Positions 12,395-22,745 of a DNA stretch of 64,000 bases are shown in pieces. Below the pieces are notes generated by a model, which was given only the letters and a program-made list of their open reading frames with translations, ran no database searches and was not told the DNA's origin. Where the stretch lies: contig OZ038433.1 in NCBI GenBank assembly GCA_964036275.1, positions 1,364,001-1,428,000 on the forward strand. Reading direction: 5' to 3'. Positions within the stretch are counted from its first letter, which is position 1. The number at the start of each line of letters is the position of its first letter. Origin of the DNA: Litoditis marina (lineage: Eukaryota > Nematoda > Chromadorea > Rhabditida > Rhabditidae). Made by a program: the position numbers and the translations under genes.

Positions 12395-14078
12395 GCAGGT
12401 AGGATCTAGACGCCGGCATCTTCTTGAGCACCAACTCAGAAGCTATTGTGGAGACCAATACAGAAGCGTATCGATCTTTCAGTTATCGACACAGTCCAAT
12501 GAACCCCACTACTCCAATCTTCTACTGAGACCACCACCCCAACAAACGATTGCCAGTCCATCTCAAGAAAGTAAGGAACGAGGTGATTACCAAATACATG
12601 GTTATTAATAGCTCCACTACCAAGAAGAGTTTTCCTTTTCTGAGAGCTAAATAGAAAAGGAAAAGTCTAGCAAACAGCTAGTGATCAAAATTGAGAAAAT
12701 CACAAAATTTTGCATTCTTTTCCACGTTTTATCTTTTTAGTTGCCTCAGGGTTGATCCGTTGATCCAAACTATTTTCTATTCTCCAGAAACATCTCTGCC
12801 GGAGCCTCCGAGTGTCCTACCGCGAACTACCAGTAGAAGTACTGTAGCTAACATAGTCTCAGATACTGAGCATGGTCGGTGACGTATATACACTGTTATT
12901 AGAAAACTGCAAATGAAACAAAATTGGGAGATACATCTCAACTAGAAAGTACGATACTCGTCTTTAGATATATTTTCTCTGTTAGAGAAAGAGAAAGAGA
13001 GAGAAAGAGAGAATTGGCTTGAAAACAAACTTCCCTTCAGGTTACTGCGTCTTATTCAGCTACGGTACGGGGTAGATAGGTCGTACATGAAACTGTCATT
13101 ACCGGCTAACTCCTCGTGGCGATAAACCTTGAGAAGTGAGAATTGGTTTATCCACGTCTAGACGGTACTACGTAGTTTTTGTGAAAGACCAGCTACATCA
13201 AACTGCTTGTGACCGTGCGTAATACATATAAATTATTTCATTCTGTTTAAGTTCTTCTTTGAGTGATTTTCAGCGGATTGTGAATCCTCTTGCGACACTG
13301 TACACACTCTGGACGCCAATGTCTCCTCTCCGACTTGCCCTCCTCCCAACTCTCTCGTTCACTCTGCTTCTCTGCTCTCTCCACATTCTCTCCACTCTTT
13401 GGACGTTGTTCCGAGTAGGGAGAACGAGAGCATCAACTATGAAACATTGGACAAACCATCTTCGAACATCATGATAGCTGAGCTGAAGAAAAACTTGAGG
13501 TAATTATACTTTTTTACTATTCCTTCTGTATAGTGGGTGCCAACTTTATCAATTTCTGTTTCTCGCCGGAATCGAACCTGCGAGCAAAAGATCCGTAGGA
13601 GGGCGCGAACCACTGCGCTATTAGGGAACATATCCGGCAAGCTTTGGAATCGAAGACATGTGTGAGTACACAGCGGAGAGTGAGATATACAGTACCCGTC
13701 CACCTTTCCGTTGGCGACGACCATATACTAACATGCTGCAAAAGTTCTGATGTTTCAATCAAAGTTCAAGTCAACAGCAAATCTCGTCGGGTCACTCTAA
13801 ACAGGTCGTGGCTAAAATACTCTTAGTATGTTTTATGTTAACTACCAGTGAAACGGTTGAACAATTCCTGCGCTACCCAGTACACTTGTTTTGAACCTGT
13901 TTAACACTCTTTGTTATTATGTTCGTTCCTTTTTCAGGATAGATTCGAAAAGTTGGAAATCTCCGATGAATTGATAGCAATGATAATGGAACAATCGCAG
14001 CTGTCAGAGAGGGATATCTTAAAAGTAGTGGTTGCAAAAATTACTTATAGAAGAGCATGCAACCGATTAGAAAAGTAA
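1152..14078 (+). CDS. ZP-domain-like single-pass membrane protein (5' end not seen)
   Basis: Unassigned gene, read as exons 1152-1282 (tentative), 2129-2232, 2725-2908, 3613-3771, 9636-9714, 10116-10258, 10489-10551, 10847-10950, 11991-12084, 12483-12570, 12788-12874, 13274-13499 and 13943-14078. All junction phases agree. Exons 1-5 resemble a zona pellucida module: a cysteine-spaced N-terminal half, then a C-terminal half with TGCPVSRALSFF, FTASLSS and QCSLVACGLDCTKSCD. ZP proteins are extracellular matrix or apical membrane polymers. A KR pair follows (possible processing site), then a hydrophobic stretch LSLSLALLLLSSLSALLFY encoded by exon 6, then a cytoplasmic tail of about 280 residues with DPPR, PEPPS and PPP motifs and the ending ACNRLEK. 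No start Met is visible, so the first exon lies upstream or outside. The last acceptor is ambiguous (see findings). The ZP call rests on cysteine and motif pattern only. Confidence 0.65.
3485..3592 (+). repeat. Degenerate tRNA-like element copy
   Basis: This stretch carries TATAGTGGTTAGCG (box A-like) and, 30 bases on, GGTTCGAGTCT (box B-like), followed by a tail TTATAAATTTGGCACGCAC. The tail matches the end of the three tRNA-like elements at 8.4, 13.5 and 50.6 kb, read on their other strand. It is therefore a fourth, diverged copy and not a working tRNA: no acceptor stem closes. It ends about 20 bases before exon 4 of the ZP-like gene. Confidence 0.6.
4652..4787. mobile_element. Miniature inverted-repeat element, copy 1 (TATA ends)
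   Basis: About 136 bases bounded by TATA. The imperfect terminal inverted repeats contain AGTAAATTGAATAGTCACG on one side and TTAGTCAATTGCACAGTCACG, reverse-complemented, on the other. Five further copies lie at 19.9, 23.3, 24.7, 40.1 and 59.3 kb. The size, TA-like ends and lack of coding capacity fit a non-autonomous DNA transposon. One end overlaps the stop codon of the nested neuropeptide gene. Confidence 0.8.
4783..6833 (-). CDS. Neuropeptide precursor, three RELF-amide peptides
   Basis: Three exons, 6833-6701, 6149-6054 and 4865-4783, with phase-1 junctions, encode 103 residues. A signal peptide (MNLVLCSLAVVLTVVVNA) precedes a spacer and three units cut at KR and amidated from Gly: KR-ARVRELFG-KR, KR-ARELFG-KR and KR-RGRELFG-KR. 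A Ser/Glu/Tyr-rich tail follows and ends in NEV. The third GKR is created only by splicing exon 2 to exon 3, which supports the model. A TTTTCAG acceptor lies 17 bases before the ATG, suiting a spliced leader. Expected role: secreted peptides processed by prohormone convertase, carboxypeptidase and the amidating enzyme, acting on a G-protein-coupled receptor. The gene lies antisense inside the large intron of the ZP-like gene. I do not recognise the family; RELF-amide does not match a precursor I can name. The stop codon sits in a miniature element. Confidence 0.85.
7525..7735 (-). other. Unassigned open exon-like stretch
   Basis: A TTTAG acceptor-like site is followed by 68 open codons, including RRWDRFHDLEEMHPDDVDL and a PIPPPPP run, and then a stop. 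A GTAGGT donor-like site lies just past the stop. It could be the last exon of a minus-strand gene nested in the ZP-gene intron, or an old gene fragment. I found no partner exon, so no gene model is proposed. Confidence 0.25.
7742..7942 (+). other. Unassigned short open frame
   Basis: A 66-codon frame has mixed, protein-like composition (EIYLDLDKNKTISLQQIINE near its start). It lies back to back with the exon-like stretch on the other strand. It has no clear splice acceptor and no similarity I recognise. It may be a relic of a mobile element or chance. Confidence 0.2.
8418..8614 (-). repeat. tRNA-like repeat element, copy 1
   Basis: About 197 bases starting TATAGTGGGTGCC and ending GACTATA. 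Read on the minus strand, an inner part resembles a tRNA: a damaged box A and a box B-like GATTCGATTCC, here with changes from the consensus. It lies in the large intron of the ZP-like gene. Together with the 13.5 and 50.6 kb copies it defines a family with TATA ends and an internal RNA polymerase III type promoter. Confidence 0.75.
9196..9350. repeat. CATGAGA-rich element, copy 1
   Basis: It starts GGCGGGGTAGCAATC and ends GAGGGATTGCCTTACGCC, an imperfect inverted repeat. In between, CTCATGAGA and near variants recur, with a central GTTGTAGCATGGAAGTCAATAG segment. About eight other copies occur, at 25, 28.5, 28.85, 51.1, 52.45, 54.1 and 62.4 kb. It looks like a non-autonomous palindromic transposon family. 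Confidence 0.75.
12331..12393 (+). repeat. (GA)n tract
   Basis: An almost pure GA dinucleotide tract in the ZP-gene intron before exon 12483-12570. The open frame across it is a low-complexity artefact. Confidence 0.95.
13529..13727 (-). repeat. tRNA-like repeat element, copy 2
   Basis: About 199 bases with the same TATAGTGGGTGCC start and a CCATATA end. On the minus strand it reads TAGCGCAGTGGTTCGCGCC (box A-like) and GGTTCGATTCC, an exact box B. It lies in the last visible intron of the ZP-like gene, about 30 bases after the 5' splice site. Confidence 0.8.
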
Positions 14079-15482
14079 CCGACTTTCCCGAGACAGACTA
14101 TACAAATTAGCCCACTTCGACAATCGAAAAGCTTTCATTAAGGTCAAAGAGACGCGAACAGTGTTCATTTGATCTACATATGAGTTTATCTTCGCTACCA
14201 AACCAACTAGTCGAAACTTGAGTTATAACTCAGGTTTCTTGCACACAATTGTTGTAGTTGGGTTGAAGCTCTGTACTTTTGTAGTCGGTTCTTTTGAGCT
14301 CCATCTATTCTTTTACAAGATCACACATACTATATAAATGTAATAATAATAATTCATGTTTTCTTGTGTATCATACTATTTCGATTCTGTTTTCTCCGAA
14401 CAATTGATTTATCACCTCTACTTGTACTAATGATGAAGAATGATAAGTGTACTTTGTGACATTTCTCTTATCCTTATTCGATTGTTCACATTTGTTCTCA
14501 GAGAGTACATGAACGGATAGTTCTATGTTCCAAGTCTCTCTTATGAAATCTACAGAACGGCATATATTCTATTTTCCAACTGTGTCAGATTTTCACCAGA
14601 ACTCATAAGTTTTATTCTCATTTTCATTTATGTACATACAAATTCCCAACCAAATCAAGAAATGTATCCTGGAGCACTTGATATTGATACTATAATATAA
14701 GGTTGTTCTTAGTAAAAAAAAATCAGGTTGTGTTTTGAGAATGCTATAGTTAAGGAACTCATCAGGTCTGGGTGCAAATACCGAGATTAAAGCAGGACGA
14801 TAATGTGGACCAATCTCGTGTCAACGGTCCTTTAAACTGCAATTGAAAAATGTATTGCAGTTTAAAGGACTGAAGCGTTGCGATTGGACCACATAATCGT
14901 CCTTCTTTAAAATGTTACAAAACAGAAAAGAAGAGCCTGATAGAATTACGTAAACTGGCAGTTTCAATTACGTGGAAATATGAGAGTCATCCAAGAGTTT
15001 GAAGTACATCCAGCAATGGGATAGGTATAATTCACCAGCTACGAGCAAACATACAGAACTCAGAACTTTTTTAAAACATTTCCTTATCGGAACGCTACAT
15101 ATTGAAATACTCGTGATCATGCGTCAATGTCAATATGCAAGGCAAATGGGGGAAGTGATCAATGATGACGTCATCGTATCACAGCTGATAATATGTCTAC
15201 CGTACTCTACACCGTATTGGAACTGCGAAAAAGGTCAGAAAACACATGACTATGGAAAATGGGAAATGAGGCTCATTTGAGATATACACATCGAAGGAAA
15301 AGTAACACGATTATGTTTCTTGAAAAAGGCCGAAAACGTATAGTTTTAGTGTAGTGTTGAGTGAAAATGAACGTGTATGGAAATGCCATTGATTTGTGTA
15401 GTTTTTGTTTTCACGTTTTACGTGGCATGAAACCGGTACATAAAACCATTAGTAATTTGAAATGAGAGAAAAAAGTGAGAAA
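14079..15482. other. Intergenic region between convergent genes
   Basis: This lies between the stop of the ZP-like gene and the stop of the four-helix membrane protein gene. It holds the 3' flanks of both genes and one hairpin element (14787-14910). I see no exon in it. No perfect AATAAA is evident close to either stop codon. Confidence 0.6.
14787..14910. repeat. GTCCTTTAAACTGCAAT hairpin element, copy 1
   Basis: About 124 bases forming one long hairpin. The left arm runs from GCAGGACGATAATGTGGACC to TCCTTTAAACTGCAAT, the right arm is its near reverse complement, and a short A/T loop lies between. Other copies are at 18.28 and 35.17 kb. Nothing in it is coding. It resembles the palindromic repeat families with a TTTAAA core known in Caenorhabditis, though I cannot confirm family membership. 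Confidence 0.85.
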
Positions 15483-17284
15483 TTATCGCCGTCGTGTATG
15501 GAATAACCTCCTCGTGTAGAGATAACTTCGGATGTAGAGGTAGACGAACAGAGCCTGTACCACGGAAGCCAGTGTCAGAATTATTCTGAATAGAAACAAT
15601 GTCAGTTTCAGTCGTCTTGACGAATCGAATCAATCAACGTTACGACTGAGTCGCCAATGTCTCAGTAGCTTGGTAAAGTTTTGCCCATAAAAATATCACA
15701 TATTTTGCGGAAGGCTGTATTACGACAGTTCGGATTGCATCGACTTTATAGGGCAACACCCACTAATCGAACTGCATCATACAAACATTCACACAGTCTC
15801 ATGTTTTGTTATAACTGTTCAGTTATGAACGAGCTGTGTCACTGCCTCTGGTGCACTATTGGACCATTTATTTGGGATGTGAGCATTCTATACAAATGCA
15901 CTTTGTTTTATAGTTGAAAATGTAAGAAGTGAAGTCAAAGATGAAAACGTGTACCTGTACAGTAGTAGATCGGCGACCTTCTTCGAGCTAGTATTCTCCT
16001 TGCTGACCTCGTCGCCAACTTCACTGGCGGCCGTCACAAACGAAAATATACAAATACCTAAAAACGGAGAAACACGATCTATGAAAAAGCCGAGAGCGTT
16101 GGCCGTTAGATGTCTCTCTAACTTCCTTAGGTTCTGTCTGAGATATGACACTTGCACCACTATATAAAACGTTCTGAAGTTTGGTGGAGACGTTTTTGAT
16201 AGTTAACACTTACAATGTGCCGATTTTGGAAATAACAAAACAATTCACCTTAAAGTTCATCTACTCTGAAATTCTCAAAACAGGTTGAACGCTGAACTAA
16301 CCTGTCATGGCGAATAACAGGAAGGTAGATAGGGTGATGAAGGGCAGTAACATATTCTGACGCGTCGCGAACACGCCCCACGCGAACATCGCGGCGAATA
16401 GGAGAATGAATAGGGAAATCACGGAAAACAGAGCTGAAAGGTTACAAAGTTCATTGCGCAAAACATAACATAGTCAAAATTAACTAATTAGGTCATAACA
16501 AACTAATTATACGAAACATCAAAGATTCGTCAGGGAAAAGTCATTTCTGAAGTGTTTGCATCGGTATTGTATTTTCGAAAACACAAATATCCGATTAATA
16601 TTAATAGTTATATATGGAAACTATTATAGTTATACAGAAGTTTGTACGTGAAAATGTATAGGAAAGCTATTAGTAAAAGTGGCCTCCACTGGTTCCAAAA
16701 AAGTAAAATTTACCATAATCTTTGTGCTAGGACATGATGCTTTGTGCGTCTTTGTGATGTGTGAACAAAGTTATTTCGATACATCATTTGTACTCACATT
16801 TTCAAGTTAAGAAAAGTGAACTGACCAATGGCTCTCGCTCGACTTCCTTCTTCCGTTTTCAAAATATTAATCATACAGAAAATATAAGCGGCCAGAGTGA
16901 GGATGGCCGTTAAAGTTACTCCAAAGATCGCAACTGCAAAAGATGTTCTTTGATGTTTGACACAAGCATACTGTAACTCTGAGTTGTGCTGTCTTTCTAT
17001 TTTTATACATATCTCAACTCGACAAAACTAAACATTGTTCGCGTAATGTTAGCTTGTGGTCCCGAGATTGAGAAAAACTGTAAAAACCGTGAACTTGTTT
17101 GCAAATGACAGGAGCATTTATTTTGTGTTGTTCTCATTGAATGAAATTGATCAGAAGCAGATATATGTTTACCTGTATTCACTGGAAGTACACAGCAGAA
17201 CTTTTCGACGGGAATTTCTTTCCGTCGCACGGCCGAGGAGTCGTCCGTGGAAAGGCTGGCGGAGATGGTGGAAATGGAAATCAT
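15483..17284 (-). CDS. Four-helix integral membrane protein, LAPTM-like layout
   Basis: Five exons (17284-17173, 16933-16826, 16433-16302, 16057-15955, 15585-15483) give 185 residues with consistent phases. A TTTCAG acceptor lies 12 bases before the ATG. A Ser-rich cytoplasmic N terminus ends in EKFCCVLPVNT, directly before the first of four hydrophobic helices (about residues 38-60, 75-96, 102-125 and 153-175). A charged loop with SKENTSSKK lies before helix 4, and the protein ends in a basic tail, RRLFHTRRR. A cysteine pair just before helix 1, four helices and a size near 185 residues recall lysosome-associated four-helix proteins (LAPTM-like) and related nematode families. That is a layout resemblance, not a sequence match I can prove. 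Gene order is tail to tail with the ZP-like gene. Confidence 0.8.
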
Positions 17285-18277
17285 CGTAGATGGAACTTCT
17301 GAAATCAGCTGATTGGATTATTGACTTTTTCGTAAGAAATCAAGCGAATTCCAATTCCAATGAAACCAGTTGGTGCGAATGCTTCTTTTTATGCACCTTA
17401 AAAATCAGGGGTTTTCTAAGCATGCAAAATAAGTTACGAGGTTCGTTTGTCAACCAGGGCTTTTCTCGAGAAATCGTCAAACTTACAAAAGTGTTTCTTT
17501 GGCAGGCTTCTAGAAGTTTTCGAGATAGTTACAGTGAATATTCAGAAAAAAAATAAGGAAAATAGGAAGTGATTCTCATGTGAGAGGTAAGTTTGTTTGC
17601 CGAGCGGAACAACCTTGATACAAATGAGGGCTATTCGAACTACGAATTTAATCACGCCTCACAGAAATACGGCAGAGGTGTCTGTCTGATTGGATTTCTA
17701 TGATGTTCATGCAAGATAGAAATATCACCGGAAATGCAAAAACAGTAAAATATATAAATCTATGATTTTCAGCTTTTGGAATACACTTCAGAATGAAAAT
17801 ATACTTCACAGATGATACTATTCTCTTTCCTTTTTTCTTTAATTATCCAATCTAATATAGTTGGAGTTCCGCATCTACCAACAATAAATGAACTATTCTA
17901 TTTTTCATTCGAATTTGAAGGTCGTCATTCATGTCAATGATACTATAAACATTTTACCTTTTAAATTTCACGAAGGTATAGTTCACACATTTCCTAACTG
18001 GACAGCTTGCCAATGAAATTTCAAGGCTCTAAGTAACAGTCTTCCAAAGTTTTTGGCACGCTGCCAACGAGTCCAGTTGGGAAATGTGAGCACTATACAT
18101 AAAGTCAATCGCAATCTTTCGTTATTCACATTGTACTACTTTGAAATATAAGATGTTACGGAGAAGGTGAAATAAAATCGAAGAGCTAGTTTTCTGTCGT
18201 CACGATAGAGAATCAGGTTCTCACATTCAGGTTCAAGAAGTCAGGTGATTGCGAGACACAAGCTCAGAATGCGTTGG

Positions 18278-18401
18278 TTAAAGAGGGACGATTATGTGGA
18301 CCAATCCCCGACGCTTCGGTCCTTTAAACTGTAATACATTTTTTTAATTGCAGATTTAAGGACCAATGCGTCGGGATTGGTTCACACAATCGTCCTACTT
18401 T
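18278..18401. repeat. GTCCTTTAAACTGCAAT hairpin element, copy 2
   Basis: Same design as the 14.79 kb copy: GACGATTATGTGGACCAATC on the left arm, a TTTAAACTGTAAT inner segment, then an inverted right arm ending CACAATCGTCCTACTT. The mid-arm sequence differs from the other copies, but both arms differ in step. Confidence 0.85.
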
Positions 18402-18550
18402 GGAGAAAGATCTCTGTGCAGTTCGCGGCAAAAAAAGTCTGAAGGCGTGGAGAACATTTCCCATTTTCCTCAAAGCATTTATGCAAAAGCTCGTGAATTA
18501 TTTGAAAAACGGTAGACGTCAGTGGAACTATGAATAAGGAGAAAAGAGAA

Positions 18551-18631
18551 TTGAAGAGAGAGAGACAAAGAGAGAGAAAGGGAATTAAAGAGAGGGTGGA
18601 GAGAGAGTTAGAGAAAGAGACATAAAAAAGA

Positions 18632-18670
<39 letters not shown>

Positions 18671-18792
18671 AGAAAAGAAGATATAGGGTTGAAGAAAGAG
18701 AATGAGAGAGAGTTACAGAAGGAGATATGGGGTTGAAGGAAAACAGAGAAGGATTGAGTTCAGGATATAGAGAAAGAGAGTGAGAGAAGAGA

Positions 18793-18839
<47 letters not shown>

Positions 18840-18872
18840 GACAGAGAGAAAGAAAAAGAGAGAGAAGGAGGC
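18551..18872 (+). repeat. AG-rich purine tract
   Basis: About 320 bases are almost wholly purine on the plus strand, built from GAGAGA runs with scattered tetra- and pentamers. It contains a degenerate duplicated block (GAGAGAGTTAGAAAAGAAG and GAGAGAGTTACAGAAGGAG). It is not coding. Confidence 0.9.
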
Positions 18873-19353
18873 AAGCAGCGGATGACTGTTGACATATTCT
18901 CGTTTTCCGTTTACTTCACGCACAATATTTGTGAAAAGGATGAGGGAGCGGCTGTTTAAACAAAAACTGACCATAGTTTCGAGAGAATGAAGAAATGCAC
19001 AGCATGCGACATCCTTTTTTTTTCAAATAAAAGTTAAAAAGTAAACTTTCACAATAGATCATGTTTTTGTCTTAGGAAGGAAGGTTATTTAGGAAGGTGT
19101 GAGGTAATATCGACTGTACTCAGTGGCAGCTTAGACAGGATCATTTTTGTCAATCATAATAAGTGGTTTGAGGTTCGGAGAAGTTTTCTAAGCTCACTAT
19201 AGTCGTCATTGTTCCTACGAAGACGCCTACAGCCCACTTTGGCTTTTTCGAACAGTTTTTAAAGCAACTTCAACTGTGCGAAAAAAATTTGAAAAACAAT
19301 ATCTCTTTACAATAGGTTATTAGAGAAGAACAGAATCAGAATGTAAACCTTAC

Positions 19354-19552
19354 CTATGATTGTTATTAAAACGAATTTGAAGTTTCGTTATCTTACTGTC
19401 GTAGAAATGGAAGACACCACCATACTGTCGAACCGCAAACCAATGGGTTGCGTGCATGAATGGCATAAAATGGAATTTGGTTGTTAATTTTGATTTGAGG
19501 CGCCAAGGTATTGTTTTACAATGGAAAGAATGTGCGTTCATGTGAATCATTC
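19354..19552 (-). pseudogene. Josephin-like exon remnant
   Basis: Between an ATATCAG acceptor-like site and an ATAG/GTAAGG donor lies one open exon of about 66 codons. Its second half reads HATHWFAVRQYGGVFHFYDS. This matches the Josephin (ataxin-3 type deubiquitinase) signature around the catalytic His, typically HW-x-x-(V/I)R followed by the (N/Y)xDSK strand. The preceding GMIHMN fits the hydrophobic strand before that His. The catalytic Cys exon and downstream exons were not found, and the flanks are repeats. It is most likely a fragment or decayed copy. The family call rests on one motif. Confidence 0.4.
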
Positions 19553-19621
19553 CTGATATTGGACGTAGTTCACACTGTTTTCTAAGTATTGGAATAGTTA
19601 AGCGCGTCTTTCTCATTCTCT

Positions 19622-19803
19622 ATCGCTTTCCACGCTCCCTCTCTCTCTCACGCTCTTTCTATCTCTCGCTTTTCTGTTCTCTCTCTCCCTCTATTTATCT
19701 CTCTCTCTCTTTCTCACCAGTTTCTCTCTCTGTCGCTCTAGTTGCTCTCTCTGTGTCTCTCGCTCTCTCTGTCTCTCTCTGTCTCTCTCTCTCTGTCCCT
19801 CTG
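19622..19803 (+). repeat. CT-rich pyrimidine tract
   Basis: About 180 bases of CTCTCT runs on the plus strand, directly beside the Josephin-like remnant. It is not coding. Confidence 0.9.
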
Positions 19804-19930
19804 AGCCCCTATGCCAGAATTTCCCGGATTCAAGATTCAAACAAAGCGTGTTTGGAGGTACGCAGGTCAGGAACCAGTAATGGGGATCTTCCTGTTATGG
19901 GCTCTGAGGTACTGCATGACTCAATCTCAC

Positions 19931-20064
19931 TATACTGCTAGTCAATTGCACAGTCACGTGAAACGTGTTGAACACAGCAGAACTCAGAGACGTGCAACTA
20001 CAAACTGCACGATTCCTCATCGTATTACTCACTTAACGTGACTATTCAATTTACCTTTAGTATA
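19931..20064. mobile_element. Miniature element with TATA ends, copy 2
   Basis: It starts TATACTGCTAGTCAATTGC and ends CTATTCAATTTACC...TATA. The central GAACACAGCAGAACTCAGA block is conserved with the other five copies. No coding capacity. Confidence 0.85.
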
Positions 20065-20084
20065 AGTTGGAGAACCACTTCAAT

Positions 20085-20600
20085 GTATCCTCAGCGATGA
20101 AACCAGTAAAATGAGTGCGGACCCGTGTGAAATGAATTGAAATAACTGTATCACCTAAATAATCAGACCTACTCAAAAGGAGTGCGAATACCGTTCATAA
20201 ATGCAAAAGGTCGGTAAGATACACCTATAAGCAGAGCAAGTTGCCTAAAAATGAATGCATAGCTGTAAAATAGGTCAAAACTAGCCGTAAAGTACACCTC
20301 ATTGCGGTAACTGGGCTAAAACAATCGCCGTGAAACAAGTTATCGTAGTCGTAATAGACACCTAAGTGATTAAAGCAACTTAAAATAACTGTAGTTAGAG
20401 GTTAAATTGTGTAACACAGCCGTAATATACACCGATGAAAACGATTTGAAAAAGTTCGTCCACCTGCCAAATGGGTCAAAACTATCTGTAAAGTACACCT
20501 CATTGGGGTAACTGGCCTAAAATGAGTGCGAACAGCTGTTAAATGAGTGCAAAATAGGCTAAGTGAGGAGGGCGAGTAGTTCGAAAAACACACGCACTAG
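20085..20600. repeat. Degenerate tandem-like array
   Basis: Short words recur at irregular spacing: AAATGAGTGCG, GTAAAGTACACCTCATTG and CTAAAA. The clearest pair is GGTCAAAACTAGCCGTAAAG (about 20272) and its near copy at about 20475. It reads as an old tandem array. Confidence 0.6.
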
Positions 20601-21057
20601 CTCAAGTGGCAAACAGAGTGAATACTCATAACTGCGCACGCGACCCAGCAAAACACTAGCAAAGTGTTCGGCTCGGAATCACTTTGGAAATTATCCAGTT
20701 TGAGGGGGGGGGGGGTATAGAGCACAACTGTGTGTTAATTTGAAGTACGTGTTTTAAAGTGACGCTCCTTTGTTAGGTGGTTGCTGTCTTTTTTGACACA
20801 GTCCTTAGGGATACGTAATGGTCTTATGTTCATATGATCTCATTGTTACCTCTCTGCTTTGTGCATGTGTTTTAGCCTCAGAACGAATGAACATATTATT
20901 ATTATTGTGATTATGATTATGTATAAGTTGTAGTTTGATCTGTGTGCACAGAAGATAGTGCGATGTACGACCCAAAATAAGGGGATAAAAATACAAACAC
21001 AGCTGTCGAGACCACATGCACCGTTTTAGCCTGGGTGGCCGTATTCATGAACAGTGA

Positions 21058-21205
21058 ACACCCCGGCACCTTCATCCCAACCTGCATCTCCTCAAATATA
21101 CGCTATTTCTCTGCTCTAATATCTCGCCGGAATACGAGATTTGGAAATATAGTGCGCTAAAGCGAGAGACGCAGGTTGGGATGAAGTGGCCGGGATGTTC
21201 TAGCA
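21058..21205. repeat. Short hairpin element
   Basis: The left arm CACCCCGGCACCTTCATCCC, AACCTGCATCTC is mirrored by GAGACGCAGGTTGGGATGAA, GTGGCCGGGATG about 80 bases on. This is probably a single palindromic element; I see no second copy in the window. Confidence 0.75.
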
Positions 21206-22335
21206 TACGTACTCTGGACATTAGCTACCCCCAGATTTCTATTGGAATGACAACAAATGTGGTAGAGTTATATTTTCTCGCATGTTTGTCATGATTCAAG
21301 TATAGATTCAAATAGAACAACTGCAACAACATTCCATACTTATGACGTATGTGTATACAAACAAGAGAAAAACCTGTTTGCTTTCCCACTGATAATAATC
21401 TAATCAGTTATTGAAAAGCGTTTACTTTTGAAAAAAAGAAGGTGCGTAAAAACATTCATAAGTGGGCTAATTTGGAACCATTGAATTATTTACCTTTATG
21501 AGATGTTTTCAATGTTCAGCACCGAAGTCACATAAATAACAATAAACGAAATAAGTGACTCTCACAGTTTTTATGTATTGGTTTCTAGAAAAACTCCTCA
21601 ACTTCGACACTGTAGTGAATGATAGGAAACAAAATGTTCAGTACAGAATAACATCTACCCAGCTGCTATGTTTGGTGTATTCAAAATTTTTGAGTGTTTG
21701 GAATTCAAATTTGGTTCAACTTTTTTTCTGAATTTACTATAACCGTTTGTAGTTGGAACGACTCGGTGTAGTTTAACTTTAAAAAATATTAAAAGATAGT
21801 TTTGTTTGAGAAGAATAGTCTGCTCCAATCATTGATCATACAGGGATATGCTAAAAGTACCCAGGTAAGAGTTTGCTATGTTGACGTTTTTTTTCTGAAA
21901 ATTTGTAGTGTCTTCTGCACCTTCACTACTACAAACTCTGAAACTTTGAAACTAAAATAAAGACTTATTCATTACAAAAAGCGTCCTGAATCTTTGATAG
22001 ATTACTGTAGAAGAACATCGATTGGTGAAGCAGTATATATTATGTTGGAAGATTGAAACAATGACTATTCTATTGATTTCTGCCCACCTTTCTTGTTCTG
22101 CTTGAAATTATCCCTGGGAAACTGGAGGAAATTGCCGTCGCACGAGAGAAATTGTTCGGCCATTTCGGCTGGAATGGGAAACTATCAAGAGATAATGTAA
22201 TAAAAATATTGAGAAATAGACAAAAGAGGAAATAAAATGTGATAAACTTGATAGATTGTAGAGAGAACAGAAACTGTTACCAAATATTCGTTGTAGTTTT
22301 ATCTCAGTACATACCATATTTTCGGTATTTCGACC

Positions 22336-22336
<1 letters not shown>

Positions 22337-22383
<47 letters not shown>

Positions 22384-22745
22384 AATGATGATGGAAATGA
22401 AGAGTCATACCCGAATGGGACAGGTTTCCTGATTCATTTGATGTGACGCAATGATTGAATAAGGCAGGGATTTGTGTTCCGATGATTGATAAATGCGGAA
22501 AAACGTGCCTGGAGGAAAGAGGGGAAGGGGAAGGGATGAAGGAGGAGGTAAGGGAAGAAGAGAGAGAGAGGGAGAGGAAGGGGTGTGCGAGAGATAGAGA
22601 GACTGGGGTGAGTAGGGAGTGGAAAAAAGAGGGAAGGAGTAAGCGGGAGAGAGCGAGAGCGAAGAAAGAAAGAGGAGACAGACTGAGAGGGCGACTGAGA
22701 AGGCAGGAAATAGAAGATGAAATAGAGCAGAGAGATTACTATATC
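22337..22745 (+). repeat. AG-rich purine tracts
   Basis: A GA microsatellite (22341-22384) is followed, after a short unique stretch, by about 240 bases of purine-rich sequence. The long open frame over it is rich in Arg, Glu, Gly and Lys only and is rejected as a gene. Confidence 0.85.

Noticed and set aside
16058..16160. Longer exon 4 of the four-helix protein starting at TATATAG/TGGTGC
   Set aside because: It is in phase, but it would insert a charged segment into the third helix. The CCGTTTTTAG acceptor gives a continuous helix.
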